Below the pieces are notes generated by a model. It saw only the letters and a program-made list of their open reading frames with translations. It did not search any database and was not told the DNA's origin. 64,000 nucleotides of DNA from Rhizophagus irregularis (lineage: Eukaryota > Glomeromycota > Glomeromycetes > Glomerales > Glomeraceae): the NCBI RefSeq assembly GCF_026210795.1, contig NC_089433.1, positions 1,823,001 through 1,887,000 on the forward strand, given 5' to 3'. Made by a program: the position numbers and the translations under genes. Below, one piece after another: positions 44,637 to 54,785 of this stretch; the first letter of the stretch is position 1; the number at the start of each line of letters is the position of its first letter.

Positions 44637-46753
44637 TTAATTGGAAGAAGCTGAATCAGCTTGTTCCAGGGGAGCACCACCAAGGGAGCCAATGAATTGC
44701 TTGATATGACCAGTAAGTTGGTCCTATTTACTTTTAATAGCGACACGACTATTTTTGAGATCATTAATTTCTTCTTGTGTGGAGGAGATGGGAGTAAAAG
44801 GAGGAGCATTTGGAGAAAGGTGAGAAGAAGGAGGTGATGTGTCAGGAACAATAGTGAATGTAGGCGAAGGTCGCGTTAAAATACTTTTGGGAGGCAGCGA
44901 AGATTTAGCGGAAGACAGAATATTAAGAGGAACATGAGTTACAGGGGCATCTTCTTGCATGAGGTCCGGTTCAGGTTCATTGGGTATAGGGAGTGGATCA
45001 AGGCCAAGGTGTGATTCAATACGAGTCATCCGTTGGTCAGCAAGTTCAAGAGCGGAGATGCGTTTGTGAAAGTTAGCAACTTCACATTGTAATTCTCGTA
45101 AAAGGTTTAGAATGTTGTTAGCATCATCAGGAGATAATGCAAAGTTAGGAGTTTGTCGGGGTAAGGGACGTGCTGTAGAACGAGAGGAGGAAGAAAAGGA
45201 GACAGATCGTTCTTTACTATTATGGCGGGCACGTTGAGAAGTATTGGGAGGGGGTTTGTTATGATTACTATTATCATTATTAGTGCGGTCATGGGAAGCG
45301 TTATTGGCTCGTCCAGAATTGGAAGCAGATCGATCTTTAGATTTGGAGCGAGATCGAGAGCGAGAACGTGCATTGGCAATATTAGAATTGGAGCGAGGTT
45401 GATTAACATTGAATCGTTCTTTGAGTTTTGCAACAGGGTCGCAAGTGCGGCTTCTACCTCTGGTTTGTTTGAGTGGGCAAAAATTAGGAGCACAACCTAG
45501 TTTGCCACATCTGTGACAAAGTTTATTAGTATTATCGGGGAGGACCAGAAAAGCACTTTGCCTTGGAAGCTAACAGTCTGTTCCATAGCAGCATCCATGG
45601 TTTCTTGGGAGTTGAAGGTGACATAGGCCCATCTTTTGGGTTTGTAGGAATTTAAAGAAAGAGGAACATTGACAGCTTTTGCACCAAAATCGCGTGTAAG
45701 AGGAGCCAAGTTGATATCCTTAACATTGGGAGGAAGTTGAGTGAGGGTGGCAACGTATTGACGGCGCGCAGCCTTTTGATCCACAGTATAGAAACATGGA
45801 GTAATTCGGAGACAGGTGGAGAAACAGTAAACAGCCCATTGGTCGGTAAAACGAGCAATTGAATCGGCGTGATCATACACAATACGGGCTTGCTGGACTT
45901 TAGCATTAGGCCTGGAGAAGAGGCGACAAGAGGTAATATTACCAAATTTTTTGAAATAGGCCATGAGGTTGTCCTTTTTGATAAAGAAAGGGATATCGGT
46001 AACTTGGATAGCCTGGAGATCTTCATTGGATCGGAGTTGGCGAGGGTCATGGGCATGAAAGATTAAGTCAGGGAACTCAGGATGGGTGGAACCAACGCAC
46101 AAATCGCGTGCTTCAGCGGTATGGAAGTGGATAACGAGGCGTTTAGCCTCACCAGAACCTGTCATACAAGCTTTTCCAGTGAATGACTCGTACGTTTCTA
46201 AGAAAAGGTTATTCACAGCCTCAATAAGGGCTTTATTGGTAGGGAATTTCTTGAGTGATTCAGGGGCAGCATTCGGCGCAGCCGCAGCCTGAAAATCATC
46301 TCTGGTTATGGCAAAGGTCACCACTGGATCTGGGGTTTGATCGCCATCAGGAGCACCATTAGTATTCAAATTGGGCGACGCGTTAGGGGGTTGTTGCAAG
46401 TCTTTGTTTGAAGGTGCATGCATGGACGCGTCCACATTTCCAGAAGACGCGACGTGACTGGGCGCAGTTGGCACAGCAGATCTTTTCGGGGAGGAGGCCA
46501 AAGTATTTTCGCCAGAGATATTTTGTTGAGGAGAAGAGGAAGGTCCATCTACTCCAACGTCAGCCGTCTGGTCATCGGCAACGTAGTCTTCTTCCATAGA
46601 ATTTTCGGTAATCGTACGATTACGTTTCTGCTGGATAGTGTTTTCGCCATCGGAGCTTCGAATTATCGGAGTTGTTATTATTTTTCCGTTCTTGACGGGA
46701 AGCTTTCCTACTGTTAGGGTTATGGCTTCCGCGCCTTCTCGCTATTAGGACAT
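44637..46753 (-). pseudogene. LINE-B ORF1 (RRM, zinc knuckle, RS-rich) of B1
   Basis: A minus-strand equivalent of B4 ORF1. The normal ATG (46751-46753) is followed two codons later by a stop. A one-base insertion near 46655 and a frame break near 45495, just after the RRM region, split the rest. The piece 45497-46597 carries the acidic N-terminus and RRM-like domain (IQVTDIPFFIKKDNL), and later pieces carry the C-terminal coiled-coil-like segment (MTRIESHLGLD). The cysteine knuckle region follows at 45480-45530. It is not functional as a single protein. Confidence 0.8.
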
Positions 46754-46864
46754 AGTAGAGGGCTTCGAGTTAATATATAAAATATAAAATTTTATTAGTA
46801 GCTTGTATTATTTTTTAATAATAAAAAATTAATTTCGTCAGAAAATTTCGTTTTTGAAAAATTC

Positions 46865-46878
46865 ACTGGTCAAAAACC
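46865..46878 (-). other. LINE-B target 14-mer in the left TIR of the MITE
   Basis: ACTGGTCAAAAACC, the innermost left copy: both MITE terminus and target duplication of B1. Confidence 0.88.
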
Positions 46879-47107
46879 AATATATTGGGTAGCAGATATG
46901 TATCAGATATGTACCCGATATGTGTAGTATTAATGCAGAAAATCGGGTACCCGATATGTGTAAGATATATGTAAATATATATATCATATATATATCGGGT
47001 ACCGATATATATATGATATGTAAATAATATGTAGACGATATATATATTTACACATATCTTACATATATCGGGTACCCGATTTTCTGCATTAATACTACAC
47101 ATATTGG

Positions 47108-47863
47108 TAGGGATGGTAAAGTCCTAAGTCCTGGACCTAAAGACCTGGTCCTAGGACCTGGTCTGCAGATCTTTAGGTCCAAATTTTGGACCAGAAGCGG
47201 ACCAGGTCCTAAAAAGTCCTAGCCAATAAGGTTATAAGAGATCTATATGTTTAAATTATATATGTATAATTTGCTGTAAATTTGATTTTAAGTAATTATA
47301 AATTATAAAAAAGTGCACTGCAATATTGCAATACAATTTTTATATTATTAAAATCATATAAAAAATGAGTTGCGATATTGCGATTCACATTTTTATATTA
47401 ATATCAATATAAAAAAGTGAATCGCGATACCGCAACTCACTTTTTTTATATAAAATCAATATAAAAAAGTGAATCGCGATACCGCAACTCACTTTTTTTT
47501 ATATAAAATCAATATAAAAAAGTGAATCCCGATACCGCAACTCACTGTTTTTATATAAAATCAATATAAAAAAGTGAATCCCGATACCGCAACTCACTTT
47601 TTTTATATAAAATCAATATAAAAAAGTGAATCCCGATACTGCAACTCACTTTTTTTATATAAAATCAATATAAAAAAGTGAATCCCGATATCGCAACTCA
47701 CTTTTTTTGTATTTAATTATTACTAAAATTCATAAAATCTATAAATAACTTAGTCAGGACCAGGTCCAGGACTGGTCCTAACAGGACTGGTCCGCAGGTC
47801 CGTTCAATAGGACTTATAGGTCCTAGGACCAGGACCGGATCAGGACCGACCTAACCATCCCTA
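47108..47863. mobile_element. hAT-like non-autonomous element, 756 bp
   Basis: TIRs begin TAGGGATGGT and end ACCATCCCTA, with a flanking 8-bp duplication CATATTGG (47100-47107) and CATATCGG (47864-47871), one mismatch. An 8-bp duplication and TAGGG/CAGGG-type ends are characteristic of hAT elements. The subterminal regions are rich in GGACCTGGTCC and TCCTAGGACC palindromes, a typical hAT transposase-binding layout. No ORF is present. Confidence 0.85.
47340..47705. repeat. 52-bp tandem repeat inside the hAT-like element
   Basis: AGTGAATCSCGATACCGCAA recurs at 47416, 47468, 47521, 47573, 47625 and 47677, 52-53 bp apart, with A/T-rich AAAATCAATATAAAAA spacers. The core is an imperfect palindrome (AGTGAATCGCG facing GCAACTCACT). 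Diverged units precede it from about 47310. Confidence 0.9.
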
Positions 47864-47907
47864 CATATCGGGTACATATCTGATACATATCTGCTACCCG
47901 ATATATT

Positions 47908-47921
47908 GGTTTTTGACTAGT
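47908..47921 (+). other. LINE-B target 14-mer in the right TIR of the MITE
   Basis: GGTTTTTGACTAGT, the inverse of the left target with one transition. The same variant occurs at 50992 and 54655. Confidence 0.88.
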
Positions 47922-50732
47922 TCCCGGGATTTTGTCAAGAAACAACTCAAACGTGAATGCTGCTCCTTCGCTGCAACCATCCGCCCTGCAAAGCTCTCAT
48001 CCAAACAAGTTGTTTATTTACATAATGCTGTCCTTATACCGAAACTTGAATACCGGATGCAAGTTACTCACTTGTCTGAATCTGACTGCCACCTAATAAC
48101 GAGAAGTATACGATCTGTTGTAAAGCACAAAGCAAATTTTTCTCGCTCTTTACCAAATCCCATTTTATTTTTATCTCAAGCCTTGGGCTTGATAAATTTA
48201 TTTGCTCATCAACGACAATGTCATATTACTAATTTATTTTTAATGGCTAATTCTTCCTTTTCTTTTATTCAATCTCTTTTTATTTATAGATTGAGTTTGA
48301 TTCAATATAATTTTTTAATTCCTATTTCTCCCCTTTTAATTAAGGATTGGTCTATATGGTCTTCTCTTTTTTCTTTTAAGAAAGATTATATCGCATGCAC
48401 TATTGCTCTCTTATTCTCTACTCCTTTTCGTTTGCTTCATACTCAACTTTCGAAGCTTCCGAACCTGACTTTGATGGATGGACGCGTTCCCTTATTTGAA
48501 TGCATGACACCTAAAGCGTTTAAAGCCTATTTCCCTATTTTGCGAAAATGGCATTTGTTTTATCTATCTCAGCTTGTTACTCCCCAAGGGACTCATTTAA
48601 TTTCTTGGAAAGCCTACTATGACAATTTGGTTGGACGACGTGGCCCTGGCCGTATCCCTTATTGGTACAAAGATATTCAACAAGCTACCACTATTCCCGA
48701 CTCCAATAATCGTTTGATGGATCAGTTTAATTTTACGCCTACGATTGACTCTTCCTTTTATGATTTGACTCTTTGTTTATCTTCTCCTCCTACTACAAAA
48801 AATTGGATTGTCACGTTAGACGACTACGGTTCCCCCATCTTTGGCAAACAACTTTTAGTTCAAGCAAGTCGTGGTACTTGTTCTATTGTTCACTGGGTCT
48901 CTCCTGATTGTGAATCTTCGCCTGGTGATCTCATTAGACTCTCTCTTTGCCCTGGTTGTGCTGCTCATACTCCTTTGCCTCCTTCCAAAAAACGGAATGC
49001 TGATTTAACCCTTTGTACGCCTACGGTTTCTCTACAACATTCGCTTATTCTGCCCACCATCAATGAGCGCATTAGACGTAATACTTCTGCAGTATCCTCT
49101 CCTTTTACCTGGGCTGATATCGAAGATGGTGTCCGTCTTTATTACAGTCGATTGGATTTTGATTTTGACTCTCCTCCTGATGATATTGTTGAAGTTTCCG
49201 CTCCTCTTATCACTATTGAATCCTCAGCTGTTGCTGTTTTTGCAAATTCGCCGTTGGTTGTGTCTTCAGACTCACGTTATATCTTTTTTACTGATGGGTC
49301 TCTTATTAATCTAGGCACTCCTAATGTTTCTATGGGCTGGTCTTGGATGCAAATCGTACCTGATGCTGGTTTTCCTAATTCCATTGCTACTTATGCACAT
49401 GGCATCATTCGAGATAATCCTTCTTCTTCTCGTGCTGAAGCTGCCGCTATTTACGCAGTTTTAACCATTTCTCCTCGCGACTCAGAAGTTACTATTTATA
49501 CTGACTCGCAAACTGCCATTGATGGCCTTCGAAGTTGCTCTTCCTATGTCTACTCAAATAGCCGCCTTTACTACAAAACAACAAATTTTGAGCTTTGGGC
49601 CATTATTGAACGAACTATCCTTACCAAGAATTTGACAGTTCTTCCTGTTAAAGTTAAAGCTCATTCTGGCAATTATTTGAACGATTTTGCTGACTCCCTG
49701 GCCAATACTGCCCATACCGCATCATCCAGTATTTTGATTTCTGGAATGGACCTTGCCTCTGCCCATGATTTCGTCTTGACTTACGACAATGACGCCGTTT
49801 GTGAATCTAATCCACGACACCTTCTTAAACAGTATTATCAAACGCAGTTAATGCGTGATTTGTTAAATTTAACGCGATTTCACTTTATTTCTTTATTATT
49901 ATCTAATATAGAATATATTGTCGACTGGGAACTTACTTGGTTTACCTTGAATTTCAAGCCTTCTCATGATGCATCTTTTACTCTTGAGCATGCTTCAATA
50001 CACTTAACCTTTAAATTCAAACTTTTCTTGGACGACTTACCTACATTGGAAAAGCTTAAGCGGACTCAACCAGACTTATACATGGACGAATTAACTTGCC
50101 GTTCTTGTATCGATCGCATGGAAGACCTGATGCACCTTTTTATGTGCAAAAAACGTCGTCTACCTATGCAACAAATTCTCCAATCTTATCAAAATCATTT
50201 GATTTCTAAAATTCAAGAAGCTGGAAAATTGGCTGATATTGATCCTACTCCCTTTATTGCTAAACTCACTTCTCTTTCATGCTGGTCCTTTTCTTCTACA
50301 AATTGGTCATCTTACGCCCTCGTCCGTGGTTGTTTACCTACACTTTTTATTGACATCTTAGTCGATTTGTCTATTCCAAGATTCTCTGCGATTAAGGTTA
50401 TCGCTGCTATTCATAATAATTTTGTCCAAAAATTCAGAAAACGAATTTGGAATCCGCGTTCTTATGAGAAAAGTAGATGGGAAAACGCGATGAATATTAC
50501 TTATAAGTTGAAAACTACTCCGAAGCCTTCTAATTTGCCATTGTCATCGTACATACCTTACTCATCTTTACCACCTCCGACCCTACACGATTTACGTGAC
50601 TCCGGAACCGATTGGTTGAAGAACTCGATGAAATACGGTTTGCCTTGGTTTAATCATTTTTCGGGTTTTATGGGTCGTCTAACGGTGCTACTTAATAACA
50701 GCTTTTGCAGGATGGAGTGTCGATTTTTATAG
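47922..50732 (+). CDS. LINE-B ORF2 C-terminal half of B2 (uninterrupted)
   Basis: An open frame of about 937 codons from the truncation point to the natural TAG, without a stop or frameshift. It starts after the RT catalytic box and contains the RT thumb/connection part, RNase H (FTDGS, SSRAEAAAI, TDSQTAIDGL, KAHSGNYLNDFADSLA) and the C-terminal zinc motif (CRSC...HLFMC). Endonuclease and RT catalytic residues are absent, and there is no initiation site apart from a TTG in the target sequence. It is a dead fragment, but the clean frame shows that the insertion is young. Confidence 0.82.
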   Translation, partial: SRDFVKKQLKRECCSFAATIRPAKLSSKQVVYLHNAVLIPKLEYRMQVTHLSESDCHLITRSIRSVVKHKANFSRSLPNPILFLSQALGLINLFAHQRQCHITNLFLMANSSFSFIQSLFIYRLSLIQYNFLIPISPLLIKDWSIWSSLFSFKKDYIACTIALLFSTPFRLLHTQLSKLPNLTLMDGRVPLFECMTPKAFKAYFPILRKWHLFYLSQLVTPQGTHLISWKAYYDNLVGRRGPGRIPYWYKDIQQATTIPDSNNRLMDQFNFTPTIDSSFYDLTLCLSSPPTTKNWIVTLDDYGSPIFGKQLLVQASRGTCSIVHWVSPDCESSPGDLIRLSLCPGCAAHTPLPPSKKRNADLTLCTPTVSLQHSLILPTINERIRRNTSAVSSPFTWADIEDGVRLYYSRLDFDFDSPPDDIVEVSAPLITIESSAVAVFANSPLVVSSDSRYIFFTDGSLINLGTPNVSMGWSWMQIVPDAGFPNSIATYAHGIIRDNPSSSRAEAAAIYAVLTISPRDSEVTIYTDSQTAIDGLRSCSSYVYSNSRLYYKTTNFELWAIIERTILTKNLTVLPVKVKAHSGNYLNDFADSLANTAHTASSSILISGMDLASAHDFVLTYDNDAVCESNPRHLLKQYYQTQLMRDLLNLTRFHFISLLLSNIEYIVDWELTWFTLNFKPSHDASFTLEHASIHLTFKFKLFLDDLPTLEKLKRTQPDLYMDELTCRSCIDRMEDLMHLFMCKKRRLPMQQILQSYQNHLISKIQEAGKLADIDPTPFIAKLTSLSCWSFSSTNWSSYALVRGCLPTLFIDILVDLSIPRFSAIKVIAAIHNNFVQKFRKRIWNPRSYEKSRWENAMNITYKLKTTPKPSNLPLSSYIPYSSLPPPTLHDLRDSGTDWLKNSMKYGLPWFNHFSGFMGRLTVLLNNSFCRMECRFL

Positions 50733-50991
50733 TGGACGCGCTATTCGTTATTTTGTTAGCATAGTTGCTTCTACTTTGGTTGGAATATATCAAGGGGGAA
50801 GATCTGGGGAAATTTAGTGTAATGCGATTTTTCTTTTTTTTAGATTAATTTTTTTACTTTATTTTTTCTTAGGAGACTATATAGCTTTGTTTTTAGTTAG
50901 TTTTATTTTTATATTTTCTTTTTATTTTTTTGTAAATTGTAAAGTTCGAATAAATTTAATAAAGATAAAGGCTACTATGCCACGTTTGCCT
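47922..50991 (+). mobile_element. LINE-B copy B2, 5'-truncated
   Basis: Starts within ORF2 (CCCGGGATTTTGTCAAG) directly after the right MITE target and ends with the family 3' UTR at GTTTGCCT, followed by the next target copy (50992-51005). 5' truncation with matching target copies on both sides is the normal result of aborted target-primed reverse transcription. Confidence 0.92.
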
Positions 50992-51005
50992 GGTTTTTGA
51001 CTAGT
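50992..51005 (+). other. LINE-B target 14-mer between B2 and B3
   Basis: GGTTTTTGACTAGT, identical to the right TIR copy. Confidence 0.88.
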
Positions 51006-54000
51006 TGACAATGTTACGTTTCGCTTTAGAACGAATACGTCTTCCAGCTTCTGCTATTAAGTTTATTCTTTCCCTTTTCACAAAACGCATTAATAGCGTT
51101 TTCACTGCTCATGGATCCACGCCTGCTTATAGGGTTCGCATTGGTATTGACCAAGGCGAAGTTATTTCTCCTCTCTTATGGGTTATTTATATTGATCCCT
51201 TACTTACTGTCTTGAAGCATGAAATGATGGACCCTTATGTTTTTTCTACACCATCCTTAATTGATTCTCCCAATCCTTCTTCCGATTTGAAGATTAATAA
51301 TTTAGTATTTATGGATGACTCTACTCTTATTTCCTCGTCGAAGACTGGCATGGAATTTATGTCATCCATTACAGAAGAATTCTATCAAATTAATAACACT
51401 TCTGCCAATCATAACAAATATGTGTTAATTACTAATTCGTTGCCTTTGACTTCGAATTCCACTTTATCTCCTATTACTTTTAATTTAGATTTATCCTCAT
51501 TAAATAGTGTTCCTTCCATTACCATTACCCCAATTTCTATGACAACTTCTTTTCGTTTTTTAGGTGTTTGGTTTAACATTAAAAGCTCCCGGGAATTTGT
51601 CAAGAAACAACTCAAACGTGAATGCTGCTCCTTCGCTGCAACCATTCGCCCTGCAAAGCTCTCATCCAAACAAGTTGTTTATTTACATAATGCTGTCCTT
51701 ATACCGAAACTTGAATACCGGATGCAAGTTACTCACTTGTCTGAATCTGACTGCCACCTAATAACGAGAAGTATACGATCTGTTGTAAAGCATAAAGCAA
51801 ATTTTTCTCGCTCTTTACCAAATCCCATTTTATTTTTATCTCAAGCCTTGGGCTTGATAAATTTATTTGCTCATCAACGACAATGTCATATTACTAATTT
51901 ATTTTTAATGGCTAATTCTTCCTTTTCTTTTATTCAATCTCTTTTTATTTATAGATTGAGTTTGATTCAATATAATTTTTTAATTCCTATTTCTCCCCTT
52001 TTAATTAAGGATTGGTCTATATGGTCTTCTCTTTTTTCTTTTAAGAAAGATTATATCGCATGCACTATTGCTCTCTTATCCTCTACTCCTTTTCGTTTGC
52101 TTCATACTCAACTTTCGAAGCTTCCGAACCTGACTTTGATGGATGGACGCGTTCCCTTATTTGAATGCATGACACCTAAAGCGTTTAAAGCCTATTTCCC
52201 TATTTTGCGAAAACGGCATTTGTTTTATCTATCTCAGCTTGTTACTCCCCAAGGGACTCATTTAATTTCTTGGAAAGTTTACTATGACAATTTGGTTGGA
52301 CGACGTGGCCCTGGCTGTATCCCTTATTGGTATAAAGATATCCAGCAAGCTACTACCATTCCTGACACCAACAATCGTTTGCTGACCAAGTTCATTACTA
52401 CGCCTATGATTGACTCTTCATTCTATGAATTGACTCCTTGCCTGTCCTCTCCTACCACTACGAAAAATTGGATTGTCACGTTAGACGACTACGGTTCTCC
52501 CATCTTTGGCAAACAACTTTTAGTTCAAGCAAGTCGTGGTACTTGTTCTATTGTTCACTGGGTCTCTCCTGATTGTGAATCTTCGCCTGGTGATCTCATT
52601 AGACTCTCTCCTTGCCCTGGTTGTGCTGCTCATACTCCTTTGCCTCCTTCCAAAAAACGGAATGCTGATTTAACCCTTTGTACGCCTACGGTTTCTCTAC
52701 AACATTCGCTTATTCTGCCTACCATCAATGAGCGCATTAGACGTAATACTTCTGCAGTATCCTCTCCTTTTACCTGGGCTGATATAGAAGATGGTGTCCG
52801 TCTTTATTACAGTCGATTGGATTTTGATTTTGACTCTCCTCCTGACGATATTGTTGAAGTTTCCGCTCCTTTTATCACTATTGAATCCTCAGCTGCTGCT
52901 GTTTTTGCAAATTCGCCGTTGGTTGTGTCTTCAGACTCACGTTATATCTTTTTTACTGATGGGTCTCTTATTAATCTAGGCACTCCTAATGTTTCTATGG
53001 GCTGGTCTTGGATGCAAATCGTACCTGATGCTGGTTTTCCTAATTCCATTGCTACTTATGCACATGGCATCATTCGAGATAATCCTTCTTCTTCTCGTGC
53101 TGAAGTTGCCGCTATTTACGCAGTTTTAACCATTTCTCCTCGCGACTCAGAAGTTACTATTTATACTGACTCGCAAACTGCCATTGATGGCCTTCGAAGT
53201 TGCTCTTCCTATGTTTACTCAAATAGCCGTCTTTACTACAAAACAACAAATTTTGAGCTTTGGGCCATCATTGAACGAACTATCCTTACCAAGAATTTGA
53301 CAGTTCTTCCTGTTAAAGTTAAAGCTCATTCTGGCAATTATTTGAACGATTTTGCTGACTCCCTGGCCAATACTGCCCATACCGCATCATCCAGTATTTT
53401 GATTTCTGGAATGGACCTTGCTTCTGCCCATGATTTCGTCTTGACTTACGACAATGACGCCGTTTGTGAAACTAATCCACGACACCTTCTTAAACAGTAT
53501 TATCAAACGCAGTTAATGCGTGATTTGTTAAATTTAACGCGATTTCACTTTATTTCTTTATTATTATCTAATATAGAATATATTGTCGACTGGGAACTAA
53601 CTTGGTTTACCTTGAATTTCAAGCCTTCTCATGATGCATCTTTTACTCTTGAGCATGCTTCAAGACACTTAACCTTTAAATTCAAACTTTTCTTGGACGA
53701 CTTACCCACGTTGGAAAAGCTTAAGCGGACTCGACCAGACTTATACATGGACGAATTAACTTGCCGTTCTTGTATCGATCGCATGGAAGACCTGATGCAC
53801 CTTTTTATGTGCAAAAAACGTCGTCTACCTATGCAACAAATTCTCCAATCTTATCAAAATCATTTGATTTCTAAAATTCAAGAAGCTGGAAAATTGGCTA
53901 ATATTGATCCTACTCCCTTTATTGCTAAACTCACTTCTCTTTCATGCTGGTCCTTTTCTTCTACAAATTGGTCCTCTTACGCCCTTGTCTGTGGTTGTTT

Positions 54001-54397
54001 ACCTACACTTTTTATTGACATCTTAGTCGATTTGTCTATTCCAAGAATCTCTGCGATTAAGGTTATCGCTGCTATTCATAATAATTTTGTCCAAAAATTC
54101 AGAAAACGAATTTGGAATCCGCGTTCTTATGAGAAAAGTAGATGGGAAAACGCGATGAATATTACTTATAAGTTGAAAACTACTCCGAAGCCTTCTAATT
54201 TGCCATTGTCAACGTACATACCTTACTCATCTTTACCTCCTCCGACCCTACATGATTCACGTGACTCCGGAACCGATTGGTTGAAGAACTCGATGAAATA
54301 TGGTTTGCCTTGGTTTAATCACTTTTCGGGTTTTATGGGTCGTCTAACGGTGCTACTTAATAACAGCTTTTGCAGGATGGAGTGTCGATTTCTATAG
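51006..54397 (+). CDS. LINE-B ORF2 of B3 from mid-RT to end (uninterrupted)
   Basis: An open frame of about 1130 codons from the truncation to the natural TAG. It carries the RT motifs after the SKAFDSVD motif (GIDQGEVISPLLW, FMDDSTLISS), RNase H (FTDGS, SSRAEVAAI, TDSQTA, KAHSGN) and the zinc motif CRSC...HLFMC. The active-site FMDD is intact but the upstream catalytic aspartate region and the endonuclease are missing, so no autonomous activity is expected. No stop or indel has accumulated. Confidence 0.82.
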
Positions 54398-54654
54398 TGG
54401 GCGCGCTATTCGTTATTTTGTTAGCATAGTTGCTTCTACTTTGGTTGGAATATATCAAGGGGGAAGATCTGGGGAAATTTAGTGTAATGCGATTTTTCTT
54501 TTTTTAGATTAATTTTTTACTTTATTTTTTCTTAGGAGACTATATAGCTTTGTTTTTAGTTAGTTTTATTTTTATATTTTCTTTTTATTTTTTTGTAAAT
54601 TGTAAAGTTCGAATAAATTTAATAAAGATAAAGGCTACTATGCCACGTTTGCCT
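51006..54654 (+). mobile_element. LINE-B copy B3, 5'-truncated
   Basis: Starts in the RT domain at TGACAATGTTACGTTTCGC after the target, and ends with the family 3' UTR before the next target copy at 54655. Very similar to B2 and B1 over the shared part. Confidence 0.92.
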
Positions 54655-54668
54655 GGTTTTTGACTAGT
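54655..54668 (+). other. LINE-B target 14-mer between B3 and B4
   Basis: GGTTTTTGACTAGT, identical to the two copies to its left. Confidence 0.88.
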
Positions 54669-54785
54669 GAATTTTTCAAAAACGAAATTTTCGACAAAAA
54701 TAATTTTTTTATTATTTTTAAAAAATAATACAAGCTACTAATAAAATTTTATATTTTATATATTCCCAACTCAAAGCCCTCTACT

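Larger units (their letters stand above)
38702..46864 (-). mobile_element. LINE-B copy B1, near full length
   Basis: An 8163-bp minus-strand LINE with ORF1, ORF2 and a 3' UTR containing AATAAAGATAAAGGCTACTA, ending without poly(A). Perfect 14-bp (up to 16-bp) target copies flank it at 38688 and 46865. Its 5' end (GAATTTTTCAAAAACG) lacks about 11 bp relative to B5 and abuts the MITE TIR, so it inserted into that TIR and duplicated it. Confidence 0.92.
46864..47921. mobile_element. CACTG-type foldback MITE (about 300 bp) with a nested hAT-like insertion
   Basis: The left TIR begins CACTGGTCAAAAACCAATAT and matches the inverse of the right end (47860-47921) for about 55-60 bp, except for one G-to-A change near the tip (ACTGG versus ACTAG). 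Without the nested insertion (47108-47863 plus its duplication) the element is about 300 bp and highly palindromic, with ATCGGGTACCCGAT motifs shared with the 7-kb element at 8337-15392. It has no coding capacity. Both tips serve as insertion points for divergent LINE-B arrays. Confidence 0.85.

Noticed and set aside
47310-47705. CRISPR-like repeat-spacer pattern
   Set aside because: The spacers are near-identical A/T-rich text, so this is an ordinary 52-bp minisatellite.
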